DNA of 39,663 nucleotides from NCBI GenBank assembly GCA_016207415.1, contig JACQPT010000145.1, positions 1 through 39,663 of the forward strand. The letters are read 5' to 3'. The translations under genes were made by a program, and so were the position numbers. Under the pieces are notes generated by a model that saw nothing but the letters and a program-made list of their open reading frames with translations, did not search any database and was not told the DNA's origin. Source of the stretch: Ignavibacteriales bacterium. GTDB taxonomy: Bacteria > Bacteroidota > Ignavibacteria > UBA10030. Below, in pieces: positions 16,480-25,904 of this stretch. The first letter of the stretch is position 1, and every line of letters starts with the position of its first letter.

Positions 16480-17712
16480 CTACTCATACCGCAACGCATC
16501 AACAGGATCCATTCGGGAGGCACGATAGGCAGGCAAGAAACCCGAAATAACCCCCACGAGAATTGAAACAAGCAGTGCAATTACCACAATGCTGACGGGC
16601 ATGGCCGTCGGCAGCACTTGATCGATAATGAGACTCAGCGGAAACGCAATGATAATGCCGATGATCCCGCCCATAAGACAGAGGGAAGCTGCCTCCATAA
16701 GAAACTGGAAGAGGATGCTTCGACGTGGAGCACCGATGGCCTTTCGTATGCCGATCTCCTTCGTCCGCTCGGTCACCGAGACAAACATGATATTCATGAT
16801 TCCGATTCCGCCGACAAACAGGGAGAGGCCAGTGATGAACAATCCCACCGCAGCAATGACTCCGCCAATCTGGTTGAAAAAGTTGACAAAGATTTCCTGC
16901 TGATTGATGGCGAAGTCGTCCTGCTGCTTTGGGCTCAATTTGCGCGCCTTGCGCAAGATCCCCCTCACCTCTTCCTTCGTTTCTTCCAACTCCGAAAGGT
17001 TGGCCGCTTTTACCATGATGGACAAGCCACCACCATGCATTGACCTGAACTCTTTGAAGAACCTTGAGATAGGCACATACACACGGTTATCGAGCGATGC
17101 CATGCCGAGAAAGGAACCCTGACGTTCCAGGACACCCAGAACGCGGTATGGATAGCCTCCCAGTTTAATCACTTTTCCAAGCGGGCTTTCGCTTGGAAAC
17201 AAATTCTCAGAAATCTCTGACCCTATCACGCACACCGGGCGACCGCCGTTTGCTTCGAGCGAGGTCATGAATCTCCCCAAGGCCACGTTGACATTACTGG
17301 TCTCAAGAAAATCTTCGTCCGTGCCCAGGACAATTGCATTCTCTATCAATTTTCGGCCGAACTGGACGTTTCTCGCGGTTGAGTTGAGAGGCGAAACGCT
17401 CTTTGCCGTTTCTGCGTTTTTTTCGATCGCGCGGGCCTGTTGCATGTTGATATCCCTGCGATTGCGAATTTCCCACCAGTTCTGTCCGCCGCCCCATGGC
17501 CACTTTTGCACGTACAGGACATCTGCGCCGATGGCAGCTATGCTTTTATTGAAGGCGCGGTTCAACCCCTCGATGGCAGTGCCCATCAGGGTTACAGAAA
17601 CAATGCCAATCACAATGCCCAACGTCGTCAGGACCGACCGCATTTTATTCGCGCGGATGGCCCCAAAAGCGATCGACAGGCCTTCTTTCAACTCATCAAG
17701 AAAATGGCGCAT
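16480..17712 (-). CDS. MacB/FtsX-type ABC transporter permease (permease 2)
   Basis: A 410-residue permease of the same build as its downstream neighbour: an N-terminal helix (about 22-44), a periplasmic domain, and three C-terminal helices with [28 protein letters not shown] and the final DPVDALRYE. The ATG shares one base with the stop of the ATPase gene (TAATG), so translation is coupled. It is clearly a paralogue of permease 1, which argues for an old tandem duplication followed by divergence of the periplasmic parts. The export substrate is unknown. Confidence 0.93.
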   Translation of the reverse strand: MRHFLDELKEGLSIAFGAIRANKMRSVLTTLGIVIGIVSVTLMGTAIEGLNRAFNKSIAAIGADVLYVQKWPWGGGQNWWEIRNRRDINMQQARAIEKNAETAKSVSPLNSTARNVQFGRKLIENAIVLGTDEDFLETSNVNVALGRFMTSLEANGGRPVCVIGSEISENLFPSESPLGKVIKLGGYPYRVLGVLERQGSFLGMASLDNRVYVPISRFFKEFRSMHGGGLSIMVKAANLSELEETKEEVRGILRKARKLSPKQQDDFAINQQEIFVNFFNQIGGVIAAVGLFITGLSLFVGGIGIMNIMFVSVTERTKEIGIRKAIGAPRRSILFQFLMEAASLCLMGGIIGIIIAFPLSLIIDQVLPTAMPVSIVVIALLVSILVGVISGFLPAYRASRMDPVDALRYE

Positions 17713-18434
17713 TATGCTGAAACCGCTGCCGAATGTTGAACAACACGTCGATTCGCGACTTTTTCGTCTCTTTCCACTTTGCCGTCACGAATATGAACAA
17801 TGCGGTGCGCGTGCGCGGCGATGTCTGCCTCATGGGTCACGAGAATAATCGTGTTCCCTTCACGATGCAGAATATCAAACAGGCCCATGATTTCATCGCC
17901 CGTCTTGCTGTCGAGATTTCCCGTTGGTTCGTCGGCGAGGAGGATCGAGGGCCTCGTAACAAGTGCCCGCGCAATGGCAACCCGCTGACGTTGGCCGCCG
18001 GAAAGCTCATTGGGTTTGTGGAGCGAGCGATCGCCCAGGCCAACACGGTCAATGGCTTCCTTTGCTAGTTTTTTTCTCTCGCTGGAGTTTACGCCGCCAT
18101 AAATGAGCGGTAGTTCCACATTGTGAAGTACATTTGAGCGCGCCAGAAGGTTAAACGTCTGAAAGACAAATCCGATTTCCTTATTCCGAATTTTCGCGAG
18201 CTGGTTGTCGTTCATCTCGCTGACGTTGACGCTGTTGAGTTCATACAACCCCGACGTCGGCGTATCCAGGCATCCGATGATGTTCATCAACGTCGATTTT
18301 CCGGAACCCGAAGGCCCCATAATCGCAACATATTCGTTCTTGTTGATCTCCACGTTGAGGCCCTGCAGCGCGTGTACTTCTTCGGCTCCCATTTGATACA
18401 TCTTTGTGATGTTGACAAATTTGATGATGGCCAT
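17712..18434 (-). CDS. ABC transporter ATP-binding protein (LolD/MacB-type)
   Basis: A 240-residue ATPase of the LolD/FtsE/MacB group that powers the two neighbouring permeases. The Walker [10 protein letters not shown] (40-48), signature LSGGQ (144-148), Walker B ILLADEP (164-170), D-loop NLDS and H-loop His201 are all present. I chose ATG 18434, which gives the normal family start [13 protein letters not shown] and lies one base after the adaptor gene stop, with AAAGGAG upstream. An in-frame upstream ATG at 18524 lies inside the adaptor gene and would add an atypical basic extension. The stop overlaps the permease start by one base. Confidence 0.95.
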   Translation of the reverse strand: MAIIKFVNITKMYQMGAEEVHALQGLNVEINKNEYVAIMGPSGSGKSTLMNIIGCLDTPTSGLYELNSVNVSEMNDNQLAKIRNKEIGFVFQTFNLLARSNVLHNVELPLIYGGVNSSERKKLAKEAIDRVGLGDRSLHKPNELSGGQRQRVAIARALVTRPSILLADEPTGNLDSKTGDEIMGLFDILHREGNTIILVTHEADIAAHAHRIVHIRDGKVERDEKVANRRVVQHSAAVSA

Positions 18435-18435
18435 G

Positions 18436-19716
18436 CTATTTGCTTTCTCCTTTATCCGCAATGGTTCCCGTTTTCCCGGTCTTCTTGTTTTCGACTCGAA
18501 CTTTTGAATCATTTTCGAGGTCACGGTTGATGGCCTTAAAGGGTCCCGACACGACCTCCATGTTCTCGGCTCCCCCCTGCGTCAGCTCGACATACGCATC
18601 ATCACTGATCCCTCTCTTCACCTTCACGGTTTTTGCTTTTCCTTCCTCGACGACAAAAATAACTTCATCAAGCTTGTCCTCTTCCTTTACCTTCGACTTT
18701 TTTATGGCGAGTTGAGCCTCACCCTCCTTCGGCTCTTCGGGTTTTGGTCCTTCCACCTTCGGCACGCGCACCGTCACAGATTGGATAGGTATGGCAAAAA
18801 CATTCGCACGCGTTTCGGTTTCGATATCGGCTGCCATGGACATGCCGGGACGAAATTGGATGCCTTTCGGTGCCTCCAGCAAAATTCGCACTTCAAAATT
18901 TGTTACTTGGTCCTGCGTTTGTAAACCGGTTGTTTTTGCCGTGTTGGCGATGCGGGATACCGTGCCAACAAACCTTCGATCAGGATAAGCATCGACTTCA
19001 ACGCGCGCTGTGTCTCCGATGGAAACTGTCACGACGTCGTTTTCGCCCACGTCAACCCTCGCTTCCATGCGTGAGAGGTCGGCGACGGTCATGATTTCCG
19101 TGCCTTGTGTGAACGTGCTTCCACTGACCCGTTCCGCGAGTTCGGACTTCAGCTGGCTTACCACTCCATCCATGGGCGAGTAGATCGAAGTTTTGGCAAG
19201 AGTTTCGCGAGCTTCCTTCAGTGAGGCTTTCGATTGGTCGTAGGTTGCTTTAGACACCTGGTAAGTCGTTCGGGCCGCGTCCATGTCGGCATCCGAAACA
19301 AGCTTTTTTTCGTAGAGTTCAGAGACCCGCTTGTGGTCCGCGTCGGCCTTCTGGAGATTCGCTTCTGCCACGCTCATTGATGCCTGCCACCGCTCAAATT
19401 GGGCCTGGTACGCGTCCGGCTTGATTCGGACGAGAAGCTGCCCTTTTTGAACTCTCTGACCTTCGCGTACCGGTAGCTCAATGATTTCTCCGCTTACTTC
19501 GGCATTGATCTTGACCTGCACCTCGGGCTGTATCTTTCCGGTCGCCGTAACAATTTGTGTTATCGTTCTCTTCTCTATTTTTTCAGTTTGCACCGTGACA
19601 ATTGTTTCCTTGTTGCTGCCAAGGAAAACAAGCGCGACGAGACCCAGGAGGACGACTCCAATGATGGAGAGAATAATGACTTTCTTTTTCGATTTCTTGT
19701 CGTTTCCGTTTGCCAT
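18436..19716 (-). CDS. Periplasmic adaptor (HlyD/MacA-like membrane fusion protein)
   Basis: A 426-residue adaptor with an N-terminal membrane anchor (about 13-32) after a lysine-rich start. The barrel-sandwich (lipoyl) halves are visible: [33 protein letters not shown] at the first half and [13 protein letters not shown] at the second, separated by a coiled-coil hairpin of about 75 residues. A beta-barrel domain follows, then a C-terminal domain interrupted by a charged linker rich in Glu, Lys and Pro (about 320-345). It should bridge the inner-membrane permeases and the TolC-like channel. It begins 45 bases after the TolC stop, and its stop is one base from the ATPase start. Confidence 0.94.
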   Translation of the reverse strand: MANGNDKKSKKKVIILSIIGVVLLGLVALVFLGSNKETIVTVQTEKIEKRTITQIVTATGKIQPEVQVKINAEVSGEIIELPVREGQRVQKGQLLVRIKPDAYQAQFERWQASMSVAEANLQKADADHKRVSELYEKKLVSDADMDAARTTYQVSKATYDQSKASLKEARETLAKTSIYSPMDGVVSQLKSELAERVSGSTFTQGTEIMTVADLSRMEARVDVGENDVVTVSIGDTARVEVDAYPDRRFVGTVSRIANTAKTTGLQTQDQVTNFEVRILLEAPKGIQFRPGMSMAADIETETRANVFAIPIQSVTVRVPKVEGPKPEEPKEGEAQLAIKKSKVKEEDKLDEVIFVVEEGKAKTVKVKRGISDDAYVELTQGGAENMEVVSGPFKAINRDLENDSKVRVENKKTGKTGTIADKGESK

Positions 19717-19761
19717 AGTTATACTTTCTTCATGTAGTGGAGTTGACCCATCTGATCTGAA

Positions 19762-21120
19762 TTAATACGCCTTGTCACCCATAACATACTCAAGGTTCTT
19801 TCGGGCGATGATATAATTGTAAGTAGCGTTGACCCTGCTTGCCTGTGAATTCACGAAGTTCGCATTTGCCGTCAGCAAATCGAGGAGTGTTCCCGATCCG
19901 AGATTGTACCGCTCCTCAGCGACGCGCCGATCTTGTGTGGCGGAGAGAACGCTTTTCTCACTCGCCTCGAACTGCTTCCGCGCTGCTTCAAGGTCTAGAA
20001 GAGCTTTCTTGACATCCACGCTAATATTACGCTCCGTCTGAAGCAGCGTAAGCTCGGCGTTACGTCTCGTTGCCTGAGCTGCCTGAATATTCTGGTTTGT
20101 GAGAAAGCCGTCGAACAAGGACCATCGAAGGCTGACGCCCCAGTTGATACCGCGGTTATCTTTGATTGACTCGAATTCCGAACTCGACAAATTGTAGCCC
20201 GCAAATGCGCTGACACTCGGCCAGTACCTGCTCGAAGCCGATGTGACGCCTGACTCTGCCGCGCTGTAGCTTTCGACCGCGCTCTGATAGTCCGGTCTGG
20301 TGGCGGTCGCTCTCTTCCGAAGTGATACAAAATCTTTCGTTATTCCTTCAGCCGTGCCGAGTTCAGCAGCATCAATATCAGTGCGAATAGTCGGATCCTC
20401 GATCTTGTAGTCTTGACCAATGTCGGCACCAATAAGCGATAAGAGGTCAGCGACTGCCTTATCGTAATTGTTCTGCGCGCTAATCAGGCTCAACTCGTCA
20501 TTGGCGACGATAGACTGCTGTCTGTAAACATCTGCGAGAGAAAGAGCGCCGACGCGATTCGACTCCGTAATCCTGTCGAGCTGACGCAAGTCACGTTTGA
20601 GGTTCTCTTCGCTCACTTTGACAAGTTGCTCGTTTCGCAGGACATTAAGATAACTGCTCTGCACAGAAAAAACGATAAGCTGTCTTGTTCGTGCGGCGGT
20701 CTGTTCGGATGAAATTGCGGTTGATACCGCCCGATTGAAGTTTGCTTCACGGCTGAAACCGTCAAACACCGTGTACCCGACCGACAGTCCCGTGGAAAAG
20801 TTATTCACCGTCGAACTCAGTGCACCGACCGAGAACGGAATACCGCCGATGATTTGCGTTGAGGCCGGGCGTTCTGATTGCGTACGTGTCCATCCCCCGC
20901 TCGCAGACAACGTGGGCAAATAAGAGCCGTACGCCGTCAAAACCCCGCTTTGCGCCGACTCCATGTTGTTCTGCGCCTGCCGCACACTCACGTTTTGCTC
21001 AAGGGCAATCTTGATCGCATCGTCCAAGGACAATTTCTTGCCCTCTTTGTTTGGCATCTGTGCGCCTAAGATCTGGAACATGCAAAGTCCGATAACCAGT
21101 GACAACTCTATCTTTCTCAT
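19762..21120 (-). CDS. TolC-family outer-membrane efflux channel
   Basis: A 452-residue outer-membrane factor with a signal peptide (about 1-20, ending ILGAQ). The internal duplication of the TolC fold is visible: SLDDAIKIALEQNVSVRQAQNNMESAQSGV begins the first half, and the second half opens near SLRKRATATRPDYQSAVESYSAAESGV. The closing segment (AEERYNLGSGTLLDLLTANANFVNSQAS) is typical. I chose ATG 21120 because AGGAG lies at 21132-21136; an ATG at 21138 would destroy that site. It is the first gene of the five-gene export operon, which is unusual only in that the channel precedes the adaptor. Confidence 0.94.
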   Translation of the reverse strand: MRKIELSLVIGLCMFQILGAQMPNKEGKKLSLDDAIKIALEQNVSVRQAQNNMESAQSGVLTAYGSYLPTLSASGGWTRTQSERPASTQIIGGIPFSVGALSSTVNNFSTGLSVGYTVFDGFSREANFNRAVSTAISSEQTAARTRQLIVFSVQSSYLNVLRNEQLVKVSEENLKRDLRQLDRITESNRVGALSLADVYRQQSIVANDELSLISAQNNYDKAVADLLSLIGADIGQDYKIEDPTIRTDIDAAELGTAEGITKDFVSLRKRATATRPDYQSAVESYSAAESGVTSASSRYWPSVSAFAGYNLSSSEFESIKDNRGINWGVSLRWSLFDGFLTNQNIQAAQATRRNAELTLLQTERNISVDVKKALLDLEAARKQFEASEKSVLSATQDRRVAEERYNLGSGTLLDLLTANANFVNSQASRVNATYNYIIARKNLEYVMGDKAY

Positions 21121-21304
21121 AGAAACTTCACTCCTCATGACGAAAATAAGAACTGCTGACGTGGATTATGAATATTGAGAGGTCAACGAAAATGCTCAAA
21201 TTCCTTAGATATAGACGTGAAAATCCTCCTAAAGTTGCACAAAATCACATCAAGGTACCACTATTTCTCGTCAGATGTTAGACTGCGGTTCGCGAAGCAT
21301 AGTT
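21121..21304 (-). promoter_or_regulatory. Intergenic region before the TolC operon
   Basis: This 184-base gap separates the DUF4249 gene from the TolC operon and is the likeliest place for the operon promoter. On the minus strand a weak candidate pair is TTGAGC, 17 bases, then AATATT. A strong ribosome-site-like AGGAGGA lies near 21224-21230 (minus strand) with no ATG, GTG or TTG at a useful distance, so it is an orphan. No clear terminator for the upstream genes was found. Confidence 0.3.
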
Positions 21305-22228
21305 TCATGGCAAGGGGACAAGAAATGTCTGTTCAAGGAATGCTCCAAAAACACCATGCCCACCGGGGATGTTCGTGAAATCCGGTTCGTCGAGCCTCAC
21401 TATGAATTGGTCCTGAAATGCGTTTGCGATGTTATAATAATTGTAGAGATTGTCCTCCACCTGGGTGAAAACAATCACTCCCCGACGAAATGCCGGGTTC
21501 ACATAAGAGGCGCGAATGCCGGCAAGCACGGTACTGTACGCAAACGAATCAAACCATGCGGTATCCGTGGCTACCTTGTTCGAAGTTCTGAACACTGTGT
21601 TAAACCGTCTCTCGACCCTTGGATAGAAACCGCCAAATGTTTTTTCGTTTATATAATATGTCAAATATTGTGGGACTTCCACTCTCAGCATCTGACCCGC
21701 ATTCTCAAACTCAACGAAGAATCTCAATCGATAACCTTTACTCTGGGGCGACAGATTGAGAACAAACCCCATGAAGTCGTTCAGCGTCGTCATCCCAAGG
21801 TACTCTCCCGAGTCGGGAACCGAAACTTTTGATGCCGTCATGCCAAACTGCTGTGAACTTATCTTTAGATTGTACGTTTCTCCTGGAGCCAGTGTCAAGG
21901 GCCTGAGGACGTACGCCTCGATATCGGATGTGTAACGCGATTTATCCTTCCTCACGATTGTTGTGTCACGAAACGCAAAAACGGAATCTCCGTCCGAGAC
22001 CGATACACTGGCGCCCACAATTGGAACGTCAGCCGTATTCTCGAGCGGGTTAATCCCGGTTGGGTTGTATGTCCTGTACACTCTCGCGATCGTAAAATCC
22101 CACTTGTTGGAGAGAACACAATACGCAACAATTTTTTCTTCATAGGGTCCTCTGGGCTCAAAAAGTGCATCACAGCCGACGAAGGACAAAACCAAACAAT
22201 ACAACGTAAAAGTGCGTTCCCTTATCAC
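21305..22228 (-). CDS. DUF4249 family outer-membrane lipoprotein
   Basis: A 307-residue protein that I start at GTG 22228, whose codon overlaps the TGA of the TonB receptor by four bases (GTGA). This start gives a lipoprotein signal: basic MIRER, a hydrophobic stretch, then LSFVGCDALFE with the cysteine at about position 20. The longer open frame upstream of it runs antisense-like through the receptor gene and has no signal. The rest matches DUF4249: EKIVAYCVLSNKWDFTIARVYRTY, a VPIVGASVSVSDGD segment, and LAPGETYNLKIS. DUF4249 proteins are habitually encoded directly after a TonB receptor in Bacteroidota and probably form a substrate-binding or lid partner for it. The ligand is unknown. Confidence 0.88.
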   Translation of the reverse strand: MIRERTFTLYCLVLSFVGCDALFEPRGPYEEKIVAYCVLSNKWDFTIARVYRTYNPTGINPLENTADVPIVGASVSVSDGDSVFAFRDTTIVRKDKSRYTSDIEAYVLRPLTLAPGETYNLKISSQQFGMTASKVSVPDSGEYLGMTTLNDFMGFVLNLSPQSKGYRLRFFVEFENAGQMLRVEVPQYLTYYINEKTFGGFYPRVERRFNTVFRTSNKVATDTAWFDSFAYSTVLAGIRASYVNPAFRRGVIVFTQVEDNLYNYYNIANAFQDQFIVRLDEPDFTNIPGGHGVFGAFLEQTFLVPLP

Positions 22229-24447
22229 AGGTCGATACTCACTGTAGCGGAGGTTATGAATGGCAGCGAGTAAATCGTCTGGCCCGTTTTTCTGTCGAAA
22301 TAAAAAACGTTTCTTCTGTCGTAGAGATTGATGAGGCTTATGCCAACCGTGCCTTTGACGGGCTCCCGAAGGAGGACGTACGAAACACTTGCATCGAGTC
22401 TGTGAAACCACGGCATCCGGGCAGCGTTCTTTTCGCCGAGGACAATATACGGTGCGCCCGTCTCATTCCCTTGCGGCTCCTCGAAGACATCGCTCAGGGT
22501 AAGCCTGTCGAAATAGCCGACCGTCTGAGTAAACGGCAATCCCGATCCAAGTTCCCACCTAAAACCGATATCGAGGCGTTCGATGGGATGAAAAACGGCA
22601 AGTGCGTTAAGCGTATGACGCCGGTCGTATCGAGGATAGTACGAATACCCGCCCAGATCTACCCTGGTAGAGGCGAGTGTGTAAGCCGCATAGATATCGA
22701 GGAGTCTCAGCGAAGAACGAACGAGAAATTCCAGGCCATACGATTTTCCAATCCCGTTCATGTACTGGGGGTCCCTGATATCGATCTGATCCTTGTTGTA
22801 TGCGAAGAGTTTGTCATAGTATTTAAAGTACGTTTGAACATTCACGGACAAGCCGGCGGAGAGAAATCCCTCCACCCCGGCGACAGAATGTGTCGCGCTT
22901 TCGTACTGAAGATATTCAGGGATTCTCGTCCAGCCCTGGAATATGGACAGGACATCGTCTTCATTCGTCAACGCGACAAATGTCTGATTAAACCAGCCCT
23001 GGGCGATTTTCATCCGCCAGAGCTCGTTCAGCTTGTAGCTAACGGTAAGTCGGGGTTGAAAGGTGGACAGCGAAAAGCCGTAATTGAAAAAAGAAAAGAA
23101 GTCCGAGTGAATCCCTCCGTCAAAAGTGAAGTCGCCTGCTTTCTTTTGATACCGGAACCAGCTGGCTACCTCGGGCCGTTGTTCATGGATTCTCAAACGA
23201 ATGCCGTTACGGTTGATAAAATCATACTCGGCTGTCGGGAGGATCGACTCAAACCCATACTGATACAATTCCCCCTCATCTCCGTAGACCGTGGCATTTG
23301 CTCTGACACCGATCTCGCGAACTTGTGTGTACGCAGAAGGGTTGACCCTTGAACTTTTCCCGTCGCGCTCGGATCTGTATCGTGTACCAAAGATAACAAT
23401 CTCTCCGTACATTCGATTTGCCACGAGCCCGCTGACTGAGAGCGCACCGCCGTTGCTCAGCCATGCATAGTCCGGGTTTGAGGTGTTTGCTGAAATGACG
23501 TCGTCTCTGCTCACGAGGCCGCGGAAACTTACTCTCCCACCTCCCCAACTTTCCAACGTGGCTTTGTAAAACGCGTCGTAAAAACTCAACGGCACATCTT
23601 GACGCAGAAATGGGCGAAAGGGTTTAGAGGTATGCGATCTTCTTCCACTCACCAAGAAACTCGAATTTTCAGAAATCCAGGTCGATCCTTCCAGGCTGAC
23701 GCTGGAGGAAAGGAAATTCATACTTGCACGACCACCCAAACGGTCGGACCGTCCGTCTTTGGAATTGAGATTCACGACGGATGAAAGCCGGCTGCCGAAT
23801 CCTGGAGGAAATGCTCCAAGGTACACCTCCGTCGAACGAATGAGATTCGGGTCAAAGATACTCAGAATTCCAAACGCATGGTACGGATTATAGACACGCA
23901 TGCCATCGAAAAGAATAAGGTTCTGATCGCTGGCACCGCCGCGAACGAAAAAGTGCGAAGTCACATCACTCGTTGAAATCACTCCGGGAAGCACGAGGAT
24001 CGAACGGAAAACGTCTTCCTGAAGAGTAACGGGAACCATCTTGAGCTGCGTCTGCTCAAGCACATGCACACTTGAGAGCGTTTCCGTTATCGGCGTACTC
24101 CTTCGCCCGATAACCTCTATTTCAGGCTTTTCAACGGGAGACGGCTTGAGTTTGATGTGGAGAGTGATGGGATCCGGACCCGACACAGAGATGAAACGAA
24201 CCTCCGTGTCATACCCGACGTAACTGATATGAATCTCATAGTAGCCCGTATCGACATTCGGAATGAGAAAGAATCCTTGAGTGTTCGTCGTCGCCCCTTT
24301 GTGGATATCCTTCAACAAGACGTTCGCGTAGACCAGACGTTCTCCGGTAACGCTGTCCGAGACGATACCACGAATATCGACGTTTTGGGCGAAGAGGGAA
24401 AGCGGTGAGGCGAGGAGAAAGAAAAGAAGTATTCGAGAAGACATCAT
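22225..24447 (-). CDS. TonB-dependent receptor with carboxypeptidase-regulatory-like domain
   Basis: A 740-residue outer-membrane receptor. A signal peptide (about 1-20, ending LFAQ) is followed by a CarboxypepD_reg-like domain (about 22-105, RGIVSDSVTGERLVYANVLL), a plug domain (about 115-220, with FFVRGGASDQNLILFDGMRVYNPYH) and a 22-strand barrel that ends in an aromatic-rich C-terminus (TSATVSIDL). TonB energy lets it import a ligand too large for porins. It is coupled by a four-base overlap to a DUF4249 lipoprotein, the usual pairing. No clear TonB box was identified. It starts 22 bases after the stop of the nucleotidyltransferase gene, so it shares a transcript with housekeeping genes. 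Confidence 0.93.
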   Translation of the reverse strand: MMSSRILLFFLLASPLSLFAQNVDIRGIVSDSVTGERLVYANVLLKDIHKGATTNTQGFFLIPNVDTGYYEIHISYVGYDTEVRFISVSGPDPITLHIKLKPSPVEKPEIEVIGRRSTPITETLSSVHVLEQTQLKMVPVTLQEDVFRSILVLPGVISTSDVTSHFFVRGGASDQNLILFDGMRVYNPYHAFGILSIFDPNLIRSTEVYLGAFPPGFGSRLSSVVNLNSKDGRSDRLGGRASMNFLSSSVSLEGSTWISENSSFLVSGRRSHTSKPFRPFLRQDVPLSFYDAFYKATLESWGGGRVSFRGLVSRDDVISANTSNPDYAWLSNGGALSVSGLVANRMYGEIVIFGTRYRSERDGKSSRVNPSAYTQVREIGVRANATVYGDEGELYQYGFESILPTAEYDFINRNGIRLRIHEQRPEVASWFRYQKKAGDFTFDGGIHSDFFSFFNYGFSLSTFQPRLTVSYKLNELWRMKIAQGWFNQTFVALTNEDDVLSIFQGWTRIPEYLQYESATHSVAGVEGFLSAGLSVNVQTYFKYYDKLFAYNKDQIDIRDPQYMNGIGKSYGLEFLVRSSLRLLDIYAAYTLASTRVDLGGYSYYPRYDRRHTLNALAVFHPIERLDIGFRWELGSGLPFTQTVGYFDRLTLSDVFEEPQGNETGAPYIVLGEKNAARMPWFHRLDASVSYVLLREPVKGTVGISLINLYDRRNVFYFDRKTGQTIYSLPFITSATVSIDL

Positions 24448-24469
24448 GCCGGCGCGTTGAACCAGGCTG

Positions 24470-25903
24470 TCACTCGGCGTGTTTTTCGCGGATTTCCGAC
24501 ATCGTGCTCAGGATTTCGTCTTTGATTTCGAGCAAGTATTTCAGCGCCGCGTCATGGTCGTTGGGAATGACCCCGTCCAACACGGCATCGGTGATTCTTT
24601 GCTTGAGGCGGCCCACCGCTCGCCCTGGCTCAATTCCGCAGACTTTCATGATTTCCTCTCCCTTGACGGGAGGCTGCCAATGACGAAGATGATCCTTCTC
24701 CTCCACTTCCTTCATTTTTCTGGCAACATTCTCGTAGTTTCGCCTGACCTGCTCCACCATTTTGGGGTTTTTTGACGTAATGTCCGCGCGACAGAGGATC
24801 ATCAAATCGTCGATCTCGTCTCCCGCCTCAAACATCAGTCTGCGGACGGCGGAATCTGTTACGAGGTCATCGACAAGCGCCATCGGACGAAGGTGAAGCC
24901 GTACAAGTTTCTCTACAAACGGCACGTGTTCCATCGGAAATTTCATGCGACGGAAAATAGGCTTCACCATCCTTGCTCCGGCCTCTTCGTGGCCATGAAA
25001 TGTCCAGCCAACGTCTTCCTTGAAAGCTTTTGTTTTGGGCTTGGCAATATCGTGCAGCAAGGCAGCGAACCTCAACCAGAGACTTTCGGATTTCTCGGCA
25101 ACATTATCGACAACCTTCATCGTATGAAGAAACACATCCTTGTGGTGATATTCTTTTCGCTGCTCCACGCCCGCAAGGGCGAACACGTCCGGAAATACAA
25201 TCTTCATCACCCCGGCGTCAAACATGAGCTGTAGTCCGACAGATGGTTTCGTGCTTCCCATGATTTTCAGAAACTCATCCGAGATTCTTTCCTGGGAAAC
25301 AATCTCCAGCCGCGGTGCCATTTTCCTTGCGGCTTTCAGGACGGACGGCTCCACGTCAAAACTGAGCTGGCTTGCGAAACGCATTGCACGGATAATGCGG
25401 AGAGGATCGTCGTCAAATGTCTTCTCCGGCTCAAGCGGTGTCCTGATGACTCCTTTGCGAAGGTCTTTACGGCCATCGAACGGGTCGACGATATTGCCGA
25501 AGTCCTTGCCGCGAAGGGAAGCTGCAATCGAGTTGATGGTAAAATCCCTGCGGGAGAGGTCTTCTTCAAGGCTTGCCTCCTTTACGGCGGGCTTGCGGGA
25601 TTTTCTACTGTAACTTTCAGCTCTCGCACCGACGAATTCAATTTTGTGGTCGTCGAGTAGCAGCATCGCCGTCCCGAACTTCTCATAGACCACAAGGTTT
25701 GCTTTCCCCCATGCCCTGGCGACTGTCTTTGCAAATTCAACACCATTCCCGACAACAACAATGTCAATGTCCTTCACCGCTTTTCCCAAAAGTTCATCGC
25801 GGACATACCCCCCAACCACATAGACACGAAGCCCCGCGCGATCCGCAAGGTCGCCGATTTCTTTAAGAAGTCGATTATGCAGGCCTACCTTCAGTACGTT
25901 CAT
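24470..25903 (-). CDS. cca: CCA tRNA nucleotidyltransferase / poly(A) polymerase family with HD domain
   Basis: A 477-residue class II nucleotidyltransferase. The head domain has GGYVRD (31-36) and the metal-binding pair in KDIDIVVVG (Asp45, Asp47), followed by RRDFTINSIA (119-128) and DDDPLRIIRAMRFASQL (164-180), which recognise ATP/CTP and the primer. An HD phosphohydrolase domain is fused behind it (His260, HD at 284-285, then FHGHEE). This combination is seen in bacterial CCA-adding and related enzymes; I cannot tell a CCA-adding enzyme from an A-adding or poly(A) polymerase by eye. The ATG lies one base after the TAG of the oxidoreductase gene, which indicates co-transcription. Confidence 0.9.
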   Translation of the reverse strand: MNVLKVGLHNRLLKEIGDLADRAGLRVYVVGGYVRDELLGKAVKDIDIVVVGNGVEFAKTVARAWGKANLVVYEKFGTAMLLLDDHKIEFVGARAESYSRKSRKPAVKEASLEEDLSRRDFTINSIAASLRGKDFGNIVDPFDGRKDLRKGVIRTPLEPEKTFDDDPLRIIRAMRFASQLSFDVEPSVLKAARKMAPRLEIVSQERISDEFLKIMGSTKPSVGLQLMFDAGVMKIVFPDVFALAGVEQRKEYHHKDVFLHTMKVVDNVAEKSESLWLRFAALLHDIAKPKTKAFKEDVGWTFHGHEEAGARMVKPIFRRMKFPMEHVPFVEKLVRLHLRPMALVDDLVTDSAVRRLMFEAGDEIDDLMILCRADITSKNPKMVEQVRRNYENVARKMKEVEEKDHLRHWQPPVKGEEIMKVCGIEPGRAVGRLKQRITDAVLDGVIPNDHDAALKYLLEIKDEILSTMSEIREKHAE

Positions 25904-25904
25904 G

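Noticed and set aside
21205-21240. Small gene behind the orphan AGGAGGA on the minus strand
   Set aside because: No ATG, GTG or TTG follows at a useful distance, and the frame that would follow is short.
22402-23352. 316-residue plus-strand open frame
   Set aside because: It is antisense to the TonB receptor, with no ribosome site and no recognisable motif.
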